Assembly (NCBI GenBank): GCA_027298165.1
Contig: JAPUGN010000063.1
Coordinates: 1-10,483 of the forward strand
Direction of reading: 5' to 3'
Length of the DNA: 10,483 nucleotides
From: Nitrospinota bacterium
GTDB lineage: Bacteria > Nitrospinota > Nitrospinia > Nitrospinales > Nitrospinaceae
This document shows, one piece after another, positions 1 through 6,371 of the stretch (its first letter is position 1; each line of letters begins with the position of its first letter). The notes beneath the pieces are model-generated. The model worked only from the letters and a program-made list of their open reading frames with translations. It searched no databases and was not told the DNA's origin. A program made the translations under genes and the position numbers.

Positions 1-107
1 AAAAGCAAAGGTTTTACTGGATTTTAAGGATTTCGGGCGTTACACTTTTAATATTAGGATTTACAGCTATTTAGCCGGAAAAAGAACACTTAAGGAGGCG
101 TACTCGC
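1..107. other. Upstream intergenic leader of the first small gene
   Basis: This is an AT-rich stretch with no open frame that looks coding. It ends in a strong Shine-Dalgarno sequence, AAGGAGG at 92-98, nine bases before the ATG at 108. A TAATAT box at 49-54 could be a -10 element, but I see no acceptable -35 box at 16-18 bases upstream of it, so the promoter itself is unproven. Confidence 0.4.
92..98 (+). promoter_or_regulatory. Strong Shine-Dalgarno site
   Basis: AAGGAGG lies nine bases upstream of ATG 108. It is the best ribosome binding site on this strand of the window. It fixes the start of the small interrupted gene and argues that the gene was, or is, well translated. Confidence 0.75.
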
Positions 108-380
108 ATGGCCTATAAAAGCATGGTCAAAAAAATTAAGATCACCACCATTATCCGGACCGCCGGAGAGAAAATCGAGGGCGACGTTCATTGCCTGCCT
201 AACATGCGCCTCCTGGATTTGATGAACAGCGATGTGGATAAATAACTTCCGGTGTCCAACGCCGCCGTCTACGACGAAGAATCCGGCAAACTGCTGTACC
301 AAGTGCCTTTCATGGCGGTTAACAAAAACCATGTCATCGTGATCAGCGAAACCGGGCCATCCGCGGAAGACGAATTCTAA
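108..380 (+). pseudogene. Small conserved-type protein (DUF6812-like) interrupted by an in-frame TAA
   Basis: The frame opens at ATG 108 behind a consensus AAGGAGG site. It encodes 45 residues, beginning MAYKSMVKKIKI, to a TAA at 243-245, then continues in the same frame for 44 more codons to a TAA at 378-380. The second half (AVYDEESGKLLYQVPFMAVN, then KNHVIVISE) looks like genuine protein: alternating hydrophobic beta-strands and no other stop. The overall pattern, an N-terminal strand pair, a loop, then a VYDEESGKLL segment and an AVNKNHV-I-I strand, recalls small DUF6812-type proteins of about 80-90 residues. That family name is from memory. No usable start with a ribosome binding site precedes the second half, so it is unlikely to be a separate gene. 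Either the gene is a recent nonsense pseudogene, TAA replaces a sense codon such as TAC/TAT through sequencing error, or the stop is read through. Function unknown. Confidence 0.6.
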
Positions 381-573
381 TCCCCCCCACCACCCAAGGC
401 CCGAAACTCCATGCTCCTCCCTGCGGGGAAACACATTCAGAAATCCGCCCCGGCACCCCTTTGTGTGAAATAAATTCAAGACATTGCGGTCTTCATATGG
501 TAAGAAGAAAGCCTTTGTGCCCGTTGTGATATTGCTACGATCACGAACCGCTGAAAATCGAGCTGAATGTGCC
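381..573. other. Intergenic region before the 313-residue protein
   Basis: This is about 190 bases between two rightward genes. It starts with a C-rich run and then turns AT-rich. No tRNA, clear terminator or recognisable promoter was found. The downstream gene's frame is open back to a TTG at 484, but the translated 484-573 segment is rich in Arg, Ser and Val and looks unlike the protein that follows, so I leave it as non-coding. Confidence 0.45.
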
Positions 574-1515
574 ATGGATGTTCCGAAAGCTTCTGGACCG
601 GTATTTACTGAAGACGACTGCATCAACCTCTACTACCTGAACGAGCTGTATGGTAACGTCGCGGTGAGTGTCTCTTCCCGAATGCGTCAAATACATAACA
701 TCGACGTGCCCATCACCTCCGGCATCTGGGGCGGCACGTACCTGATCGCCGATCCCTTCGGTAAATCCCTGCGCAGAATTTGGCGGTTTTACTGCATCGT
801 CAACCTGCCGCAGAACAGCCCGCTCGACGAACACGAGAACCTGGAAAAATTGGTGAGCGTCTACTTCAAGACGTTTGCGGAAGCGTTTCTGCCCTACGGG
901 CTGGCGCTCGACCTCAAGATGTGGGGCGGCCGCCTGCCGCACAGCAACAAAAAGCGGCCCACCATCACCATGCACCTGGAAGATGCCAACCGTAAGATCA
1001 ACTGGTTGAAGCCGATCATCGTCTGGAACCAGGCCGACTGGGAGCAATCCATCATTTACGATTCGGTGCGGCTGGTGAAGGAACTCAAGGACCGTCTGGA
1101 TACCGAGCGCGGCCCGGTGCTGACGGATCCCAAAACCATCAAATACCTCCTGCAGGACGTGATCATCACCTACCGCACCCTCGAGAAAGCGCACTCGCCG
1201 GACTTTCTCGAGCACGCCGAGCCCCTCATCGCGGATATGACCCAGACCTTTCTGGAAGGCTTGTTCGATCCCCTGCAGATACGCGACCTGTACCACAAGA
1301 TTCTGGAGAACGCGCTGGTGCACGGTTACGAGCAGACCCTGGCGGCTTATTATTCCAAGTACGGATTGGACGTGGCACAGGTGCAGAACTGGCCGGTCGA
1401 AAAAATCAACTGGGTGCCCGACGAGTTGCAGGCCAAACTCATTCCCCCGATCCAGGATATCTTCGCCACCTTCAAATCCAACCTCCACCCCTCCCCCCAA
1501 CCCCAGGCGGAATAA
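574..1515 (+). CDS. Hypothetical soluble protein, about 313 residues
   Basis: I do not recognise this protein. From ATG 574 it gives 313 residues with no signal peptide and no membrane segment, so it is probably cytoplasmic. The N-terminal half is mixed alpha/beta, with strand-like stretches around residues 45-80 (GIWGGTYLIADPFGKSL, RFYCIVNLP). A charged linker with GRLPHSNKKRPTITMHLED follows at about 119-136. The C-terminal half, about 150-265, is mostly amphipathic helix (KELKDRLD, YHKILENALVHGYEQTLAAYY). The tail ends in a Pro/Gln-rich stretch. The frame is open back to TTG 484, giving 343 residues, but those 30 codons look non-coding. Neither start has a strong Shine-Dalgarno site, so the start is uncertain. 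It stands alone on this strand, converging with the membrane protein at 1566-2276. A 328-residue frame on the opposite strand is its shadow. Confidence 0.75.
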   Translation: MDVPKASGPVFTEDDCINLYYLNELYGNVAVSVSSRMRQIHNIDVPITSGIWGGTYLIADPFGKSLRRIWRFYCIVNLPQNSPLDEHENLEKLVSVYFKTFAEAFLPYGLALDLKMWGGRLPHSNKKRPTITMHLEDANRKINWLKPIIVWNQADWEQSIIYDSVRLVKELKDRLDTERGPVLTDPKTIKYLLQDVIITYRTLEKAHSPDFLEHAEPLIADMTQTFLEGLFDPLQIRDLYHKILENALVHGYEQTLAAYYSKYGLDVAQVQNWPVEKINWVPDELQAKLIPPIQDIFATFKSNLHPSPQPQAE

Positions 1516-1525
1516 AATACTGAAC

Positions 1526-1557
1526 ACCTTTCAACAACCTTGAAGAAATTGAAAGGT
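1526..1557. terminator. Candidate bidirectional stem-loop between convergent genes
   Basis: ACCTTTCAA at 1526-1534 is the exact reverse complement of TTGAAAGGT at 1549-1557, giving a 9-bp stem and a 14-base loop. It lies in the 50-base gap between the rightward gene ending at 1515 and the leftward gene ending at 1566, where a shared terminator is expected. The stem is AT-rich and no long T run follows on either strand, so its strength as an intrinsic terminator is doubtful. Confidence 0.45.
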
Positions 1558-1565
1558 ATTAACGC

Positions 1566-2276
1566 TTAACTTTCCTGATCGACACCGTCGGATTCAGGCG
1601 GGGGATTGTTTCTGGATTTGATAAATTTATACAGGGTGGGGATGAGGGCGAACAGGCCCAGCAATGCAAACGCGCCCAAGACCTCGAGCGAGGCGATGTC
1701 GCTCAACTGGTTAATCGACGCCAGGTTGCTCCCGGCGTTGGCGTACACGAACGTGCCCGGCAGGATGCCGAACATCGTCCCGAAAAAATATACGGACAGG
1801 CGTATCTGCGTCAACCCGGAAACCAGATTGATCAGGAAAAATGGAAACAGCGGCACCAGCCTGAGAAACAGCATGTAGTTGATGGCATTTTTGGAGAAGC
1901 CGTCGTTAAAGGGTTTGAGCTTTGCGCCGAATTTTTTCTCCACCCAATCGCGCAGTAAAAACCGCGCCACCAGAAACGCCAGCGTCGCGCCGATCGTCGC
2001 GCCGACGTTCACCACCAACGTGCCCGTCACCGACCCGAAGATCGCCCCGGCGCACAGGGTCAGAATCGTCGCGCCCGGCAAAGACAACGCCACCGTCACG
2101 ATGTACACCCCGATGAAGGCCGCAACCATCGCCACCGCGTTGGCGTCATAAAACGCGCGCAAATAGTCGCGGTTCGATTTCAGACTCTCCAGCGACAAGT
2201 ATTGCCCCAGATCGAACACAAAAAACAGCGCCACCACAGCCCCGATCACCGACAATAAAGCGATCTTCTTTTTCAT
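1566..2276 (-). CDS. TVP38/TMEM64 family membrane protein (SNARE-associated/DedA superfamily)
   Basis: This integral inner-membrane protein has 236 residues. A membrane segment at about 4-22 is followed by the family core at about 50-185: a hydrophobic helix (AFIGVYIVTVALSLPGA), a glycine-rich segment (TLCAGAIFGSVTGTLVVNVG), an amphipathic stretch with RFLLRDWVEKKFG, the hallmark FLRLVPLFPFFLINLVSGL at about 137-155, then GTMFGILPGTFVYANAG. A last helix lies at about 198-216, with a polar C-terminal tail. Length and motif order match TVP38/TMEM64 proteins. Members of the wider DedA superfamily have been linked to lipid scrambling or transport, but the exact substrate here cannot be read from sequence. 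ATG 2276 has AAGAGG four bases upstream. The gene lies 44 bases downstream of the DUF3179 gene on the same strand, probably in one transcript. Confidence 0.9.
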   Translation of the reverse strand: MKKKIALLSVIGAVVALFFVFDLGQYLSLESLKSNRDYLRAFYDANAVAMVAAFIGVYIVTVALSLPGATILTLCAGAIFGSVTGTLVVNVGATIGATLAFLVARFLLRDWVEKKFGAKLKPFNDGFSKNAINYMLFLRLVPLFPFFLINLVSGLTQIRLSVYFFGTMFGILPGTFVYANAGSNLASINQLSDIASLEVLGAFALLGLFALIPTLYKFIKSRNNPPPESDGVDQES

Positions 2277-2320
2277 TACGCCTCTTATAAAATTAAAAAA
2301 GCTCCTTATAAAGCCTCAAT

Positions 2321-3277
2321 TTATAGTGTATCACTTCTACTCATTTTTTTTGGCGCGGTGTAGACCTGTGTGTCTTTGTGAAACGCGTGCCACGCGAACC
2401 AGAACCCGACCACCGACGGCAATTCCTTACCCGAGGCATCTTTGATGGTCGCGGTCCGCGATTTTGAATCGTACAGAACGTAGACCGTTTTCTTTCCCAC
2501 CTTGTCCTTGAAGGGCGATTTCACCCGCGCCAGCTCGCTGAACGGATACGCCTTGGCCAACCCTTCCAGCTCAATGCCGATAACCTGCTCCTTGGGATGA
2601 TAGCGGTGATTCAAAGGACCCACTGGAAAAATAATCTCCCGGCTGGTGAGATAGCCTTCGTAGGGATCGCGCTCGTAATCCCGGTGATACCCGGTTTGGG
2701 TGGACAGCACAAACGTATCGGGATGCTGCTTTTTCCACGCGCCCCAGGTGGTCTGCGTGGAAGGAACCAACTGCAGGCGAGTGCCCATCAGCTTGCCGGT
2801 CACCGCTTCCTGTTTGATCTGCGACCATAGGCTTTCGGTCTGCCGGTCGTACAACAGCACGTCACTTCGGTAAAGCAGGCCCGACACGCCAAAGTTCAAT
2901 GACCTGCCCGCCGCGTGAGCATCGAACACCATCCCGGTTCCGCACAGCGGGCAAAACGTCACCACCACCCGGCGTCCGCCGATGCTGTCGTTCACGATTT
3001 CATGCCAGTTAAGAATTTTAAGGGGATAGGCCTTCTTCTTGCCATTGACCACCAGCGCAATGATCCGGTCTCCGTCGTTCAGAAAAGTCCGGCTGGCCTT
3101 GGAGGCGGGCACAAACCGGGGCCGGTCGATGGCGGGAATACCGTCCTTGGCCGGACCACCGCTCAGGATGTCGTTCAGCGGAATGCTGTGCCGGGAAAAA
3201 TCCCAGGCGGACAGGACGATCCACAACAACCCCCAACCGATCACTGCCATGCCGATATTTTTAATATAGAACTTCAC
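2321..3277 (-). CDS. DUF3179 domain-containing membrane-anchored protein
   Basis: This protein of 318 residues has one N-terminal membrane segment at about 8-25 (MAVIGWGLLWIVLSAW), so the remainder is probably periplasmic. The DUF3179 hallmarks are clear: a YPLKILNWHEIVND segment at about 84-97, TFCPLCGTGMVFD at 107-119 with a Cys109-x2-Cys112 pair, an ESLWSQ motif at 148-153, GYHRDYERDPYEGY at about 196-209, and the C-terminal FWFAWHAFHKDTQVY at 292-306. The conserved His and Cys residues suggest a metal or redox site, but the family's biochemical function is unknown to me. The start is GTG at 3275-3277, supported by AGGGG five bases upstream and by the membrane segment following directly. 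It lies 83 bases downstream of the exported TPR gene and 44 bases upstream of the TVP38 gene. Confidence 0.93.
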   Translation of the reverse strand: MKFYIKNIGMAVIGWGLLWIVLSAWDFSRHSIPLNDILSGGPAKDGIPAIDRPRFVPASKASRTFLNDGDRIIALVVNGKKKAYPLKILNWHEIVNDSIGGRRVVVTFCPLCGTGMVFDAHAAGRSLNFGVSGLLYRSDVLLYDRQTESLWSQIKQEAVTGKLMGTRLQLVPSTQTTWGAWKKQHPDTFVLSTQTGYHRDYERDPYEGYLTSREIIFPVGPLNHRYHPKEQVIGIELEGLAKAYPFSELARVKSPFKDKVGKKTVYVLYDSKSRTATIKDASGKELPSVVGFWFAWHAFHKDTQVYTAPKKMSRSDTL

Positions 3278-3360
3278 GAAAACCCCTGAACGGTGTTTGT
3301 TATTAGGTAGTCGGAGGAGAAGCGGGTTCCTTACAGCTTAAAGAGCGGTGGGATTTCGCC
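3278..3360. other. Gap between the exported TPR gene and the DUF3179 gene
   Basis: This 83-base gap lies within the leftward gene block. I see the AGGGG ribosome binding site of the DUF3179 gene at 3283-3287 (minus strand). I see no strong stem-loop and no good sigma70 promoter. A TAATAA at 3300-3305 on the minus strand lacks a matching -35 box. Read-through from the TPR genes is therefore plausible, but an internal promoter is not excluded. Confidence 0.35.
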
Positions 3361-4644
3361 TCAAGAAAGACATTTCAGGCGGGAGGACACGTTTGTGAGT
3401 TGGTGGTAGAACACGTCCTGGATTTCCTCGCGGATTTTGGAGGTTTCGTATTCAATCATAGTGCCGCCGTTATCGATGAAGTCGATCTGCTCCCGGACCA
3501 AAACACAAGTCTTGGAATCAGACCCGCCTGCGGCGCCAGCAGCGGCCATCATCAATTTGCAGAACTTGACTCCGGCCTTCACCGTATCCAAATATTTGGG
3601 GTTGAGTTGGAGTTTCTTATCACGGATGAGGGTGTCGCAGATCTTCAGATTTTTTTGAAACTGTTCGAGTGCCTGCGCATAGTCACGGTCCATGACGAAC
3701 TGAATAGCTTTCATCATGGCCAGTCCCTTGTTGCCGGTAAAGCCTTCAGGCACGTTCGTGAAATAAAGCCGCTCGTATTGGTCCAGCAGATACAGCGTGC
3801 GCGATCGCGCAACATACGGGGACAGCGGATTGTCGTCGGGAAGGTCCGCGTTGTCCGGGTTGAGCTGTTCGGAAATATAAAACCAGATCAGGGTTTTGAT
3901 CGCCAGCGGGCGTGATAAAATCTGTTTCTCCAGGGCTTTTTCGATATGGCGCAGTCCCACCAGCCGGAGATCCTGCCCCCACTGCATGATGAAATTGCCC
4001 AGCCCGCCCAGACGGGTGTTGCCGTACCGGTACACACCCAGGCCCACATGCGCGTCGGCGTGACCGGGGTCCAGCTCCAGCGCGTCTTCCAGATGGTTGT
4101 CCGCTCTCAGGCCGTCGATCAACGCACTCAGCAAATGCCCCTCGCCATATTCCAAAAGAGCCATGTAGCCTTCCGACAAACCAAGAAAAAAATACGCGTC
4201 GGCGCGGTCCTCCTGGGAAAGCTTCGAGTTTTCCAGAAGCGTCTCCGCCAGGTCCTTGGCCTTGCCGCTGTAATAAAGAAAATCCTTTTGGATTTTTTCA
4301 ATGGAGAACGTACTGGTGAAGGAAAGCACATGGGTCAATTCGCCGTTCAATCCGGCCATGTAAAAATAAAAACGCAGGAGTTCCATCTGGGTGGGGAGAG
4401 TCCGGGGGCGGGATTCCAGTTGCCGGATCCTGCGCTCGAACCGCGGGAACCACAGATCGAATTTATAATACAGGGTGTCGACCAACGCAAGCTCCGCCAT
4501 CTGCAGGGCGGACATGGCATCGATCTCCTGCTCGGTTTCGGTGTTGGCGGACGTGGCGGTCACTCCAGTCCCGAAACAAAACAAGAGCCCCGTCACTGCT
4601 ATCCATCCTGCAATGCATTTATGAAGAGGGGAAACTGGATTCAT
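3361..4644 (-). CDS. Exported TPR-like repeat protein
   Basis: This is a protein of about 427 residues with a Sec-type signal peptide: a basic N-terminus, a hydrophobic core (CIAGWIAVTGLLFCFGTGV) and a likely cleavage site at ATSA/NT near residue 34. The mature part is almost all helix. A recognisable TPR-like region at about 148-206 has the alanine/glycine spacing of TPRs (ADAYFFLGLSEGYMALLEYG, then LEDALELDPGHADAHVGLGVYRYG). Another helical pair lies around 305-345 (AIQFVMDRDYAQALEQFQKN). Residues 368-382 carry an Ala/Gly-rich loop with a nearby Cys. The start is either ATG 4644, overlapping the upstream gene's TGA as TGATG, or GTG 4647. No strong ribosome binding site is visible, as expected for translational coupling. 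It is co-transcribed with the cytoplasmic TPR protein just upstream. It probably acts as a periplasmic or envelope scaffold; its partner is unknown. Confidence 0.82.
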   Translation of the reverse strand: MNPVSPLHKCIAGWIAVTGLLFCFGTGVTATSANTETEQEIDAMSALQMAELALVDTLYYKFDLWFPRFERRIRQLESRPRTLPTQMELLRFYFYMAGLNGELTHVLSFTSTFSIEKIQKDFLYYSGKAKDLAETLLENSKLSQEDRADAYFFLGLSEGYMALLEYGEGHLLSALIDGLRADNHLEDALELDPGHADAHVGLGVYRYGNTRLGGLGNFIMQWGQDLRLVGLRHIEKALEKQILSRPLAIKTLIWFYISEQLNPDNADLPDDNPLSPYVARSRTLYLLDQYERLYFTNVPEGFTGNKGLAMMKAIQFVMDRDYAQALEQFQKNLKICDTLIRDKKLQLNPKYLDTVKAGVKFCKLMMAAAGAAGGSDSKTCVLVREQIDFIDNGGTMIEYETSKIREEIQDVFYHQLTNVSSRLKCLS

Positions 4645-6215
4645 CACACCGGTTGGGTAGCCATCAGTTCCCGGACGCGGGAGACTTTCGGGTAATCCTT
4701 GAGTTTGGCATAGAGTTTCTCGGCTTTTTTCAGATGGAACATGGAGCGCTCCGAATCTTCGAGCGGGGAATGATAGAGATTGCCCAGAAGAAAATGCGCG
4801 TCCGCAAAATCCGGACGGATGCGCACCGTATTCAGAAACTCGTCGCGCGCCAGCTCCAGGCGTTTGGAATCGTAATACGCCAATCCCAGTGAAAACCGGG
4901 CATGCACCGAATCCGGCGCCAGCGACACGGCCTTTTCGAGAATGGAAAGCGATTCGTCGACCTTGCCCATCATGCGTATCGCCGTGCCCAGGTAGTAAAA
5001 CACATTGTAGTCGTTGGGCGCCAGGTGTGCTGACTGCTCCAGCAGGTCCACCGCATCCTGAAAATCACCACGCCGAATATACGACGCGCCGAGAGCGATC
5101 TGGGCATGAAGGAAATCGGGTTGCAATCGCACGGCATGCTTCAACGCGCCGATGGCGTTTTCTATCTTAGGTTGACCCATGTCCTGCAGACTGCCGTAGG
5201 CGATTCCCATATTGTAATACGCGTCGACATAATCCGGATGAAATGCGATGGCTTTCTTGTAGGCGTCCACCGCACTTTGATACTGCCCCAGCTGTTGCAG
5301 GCGCAGTCCCTCTTTCAGCCAATTCTCCGCCGCCTGTTGCGGGTCGTGCACCTCGTCCACCGAGGCCAACAGTTGATGCGCCAAACCGGCCCGCGCCAGA
5401 TCGCCGGTCTGGGTGTACAAGGATTCTGCAGTCTCCAGATATTTGCGGGCGCGTTTGAGATTGCGCAGTTTCTTGAAGTGCAACGCTCCCAACTGGTAAT
5501 GTGCGTCTGCGTAATCTTCATCCAGCTTCGTCGCGTTCTTGAAAGCAGACCGCGCGTTGCAGTTCAAGTCGTAATCCAGATAAGCCATGCCCAAAAGATA
5601 ATACGCCTGAGTCAGGCACCGGACCTTTTCCCCTTCCTCCTTTTCACCCAATCCGTCCGGGTCCTGATAACGGCCCAGGTGGTCCGAGGCGAAGGTCAGC
5701 CAATGGTCGGCCACCGCAAAATCCTGATTAATCGCCACGCCCTGCTTCATGGTGGCGTAGGCTTTGTTTTCCTTGCCGAGCATCCAGTAGGCCAGCGCCA
5801 GATCGTAATGCACCTGCGGGTAGTCGGGCTTCACCTTGATGGCCTTGCGGTAATAGTCCACCTCCATTTTGTATTTGCCCATGCTCCCGCACACATAGCC
5901 AAGCAGGTGATGCACCGGATACGCTTCCGGTTCCTCTTCGAGAATTTTGGAAAACATCCCCAGAGCGCCCAGGTAATGCCCCCGCACGCAGAACAACGCC
6001 CCCTCATAAAACTGCTCGGAATCCTGCCAATCGTAAGGCATGAGATCGCGCACCGTGTCCACCAGGCGGCGGACCACCGGGTCCGATCCCTGCAGGCGCT
6101 CGAACTTCTCCAACATCTCCGGATACTTCTGGCGGAGCTCTTCTCCAAGAGTCGACAACGCCTCGTCGCCGGTCGAAAATACAAATTCGCTATTTCGGGT
6201 TTTCTGTCTCTTCAT
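4644..6215 (-). CDS. Large cytoplasmic TPR repeat protein
   Basis: About 523 residues, almost entirely tetratricopeptide repeats with no signal peptide or membrane segment, so a cytoplasmic protein-protein scaffold. A non-TPR head of about 60 residues (MKRQKTRNSEFVF...) is followed by repeats recognisable from the W-LG-Y-A-P pattern, for example AYPVHHLLGYVCGSMGKYK, PQVHYDLALAYWMLGKENKA, ADAHYQLGALHFKKL, VDAYYNMGIAYGSL, LHAQIALGASYIRRGDFQDA, NVFYYLGTAIRMMGKVDES, VHARFSLGLAYYDSKRLELA and ADAHFLLGNLYHSP. The C-terminal repeats are closest to consensus. The frame is open to ATG 6278, but a good promoter at 6255-6283 would start transcription downstream of that ATG. I therefore choose ATG 6215; GTG 6233 is also possible. 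It leads the leftward gene block and overlaps the start of the exported TPR gene. No catalytic domain is visible, and its partners are unknown. Confidence 0.88.
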   Translation of the reverse strand: MKRQKTRNSEFVFSTGDEALSTLGEELRQKYPEMLEKFERLQGSDPVVRRLVDTVRDLMPYDWQDSEQFYEGALFCVRGHYLGALGMFSKILEEEPEAYPVHHLLGYVCGSMGKYKMEVDYYRKAIKVKPDYPQVHYDLALAYWMLGKENKAYATMKQGVAINQDFAVADHWLTFASDHLGRYQDPDGLGEKEEGEKVRCLTQAYYLLGMAYLDYDLNCNARSAFKNATKLDEDYADAHYQLGALHFKKLRNLKRARKYLETAESLYTQTGDLARAGLAHQLLASVDEVHDPQQAAENWLKEGLRLQQLGQYQSAVDAYKKAIAFHPDYVDAYYNMGIAYGSLQDMGQPKIENAIGALKHAVRLQPDFLHAQIALGASYIRRGDFQDAVDLLEQSAHLAPNDYNVFYYLGTAIRMMGKVDESLSILEKAVSLAPDSVHARFSLGLAYYDSKRLELARDEFLNTVRIRPDFADAHFLLGNLYHSPLEDSERSMFHLKKAEKLYAKLKDYPKVSRVRELMATQPV

Positions 6216-6254
6216 CGCCGAACTCGGGTTCACATGCTTATGGGACTCACGAGA

Positions 6255-6283
6255 ATTATAGGCCCTTCCCCGCCCCATTTAAA
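6255..6283 (-). promoter_or_regulatory. Sigma70-type promoter of the leftward TPR/DUF3179 block
   Basis: On the minus strand a perfect TATAAT lies at 6260-6255. A TTTAAA (4 of 6 matches to TTGACA) lies at 6283-6278, with exactly 17 bases between them. Transcription would begin near 6248, leaving a leader of about 33 bases before ATG 6215. The -35 box sits inside an imperfect palindrome, CCCCATTTAAAGGGG, at 6273-6287. This is inferred from sequence match and spacing alone. Confidence 0.6.
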
Positions 6284-6316
6284 GGGGATTATGCCCCCGC
6301 TACCATGACTTAATTA

Positions 6317-6345
6317 TTAACTCTTTAGGCTAATGTGATTAAATT
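6317..6345 (+). promoter_or_regulatory. Candidate promoter of the AT-rich propeller gene
   Basis: TTAACT at 6317-6322 and TAAATT at 6340-6345 are separated by 17 bases. Each matches the sigma70 consensus at 4 of 6 positions. It lies about 27 bases upstream of ATG 6372, divergent from the promoter at 6255-6283. The region is AT-rich, so chance matches are likely and this is a weak call. GGAG at 6358-6361, ten bases before the ATG, is the probable ribosome binding site. Confidence 0.35.
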
Positions 6346-6371
6346 GGAACTACATCTGGAGAAATCGAATA

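Noticed and set aside
49..54. TAATAT as a -10 box for the first small gene
   Set aside because: No recognisable -35 element at suitable distance, and the region is AT-rich enough for such a hexamer by chance.
541..1527. 328-residue open frame on the minus strand
   Set aside because: It mirrors the 574-1515 gene. Its translation is rich in Gly, Val, His and Gln without domain structure, as expected of an antisense shadow of a GC-rich gene.
3946..4695. 249-residue open frame on the plus strand
   Set aside because: It is the antisense shadow of the exported TPR-like gene.
5106..6308. 400-residue open frame on the plus strand
   Set aside because: It is antisense to the TPR gene, with a His/Gln/Arg-rich translation and no recognisable fold. 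The TPR repeats on the other strand are unmistakable.
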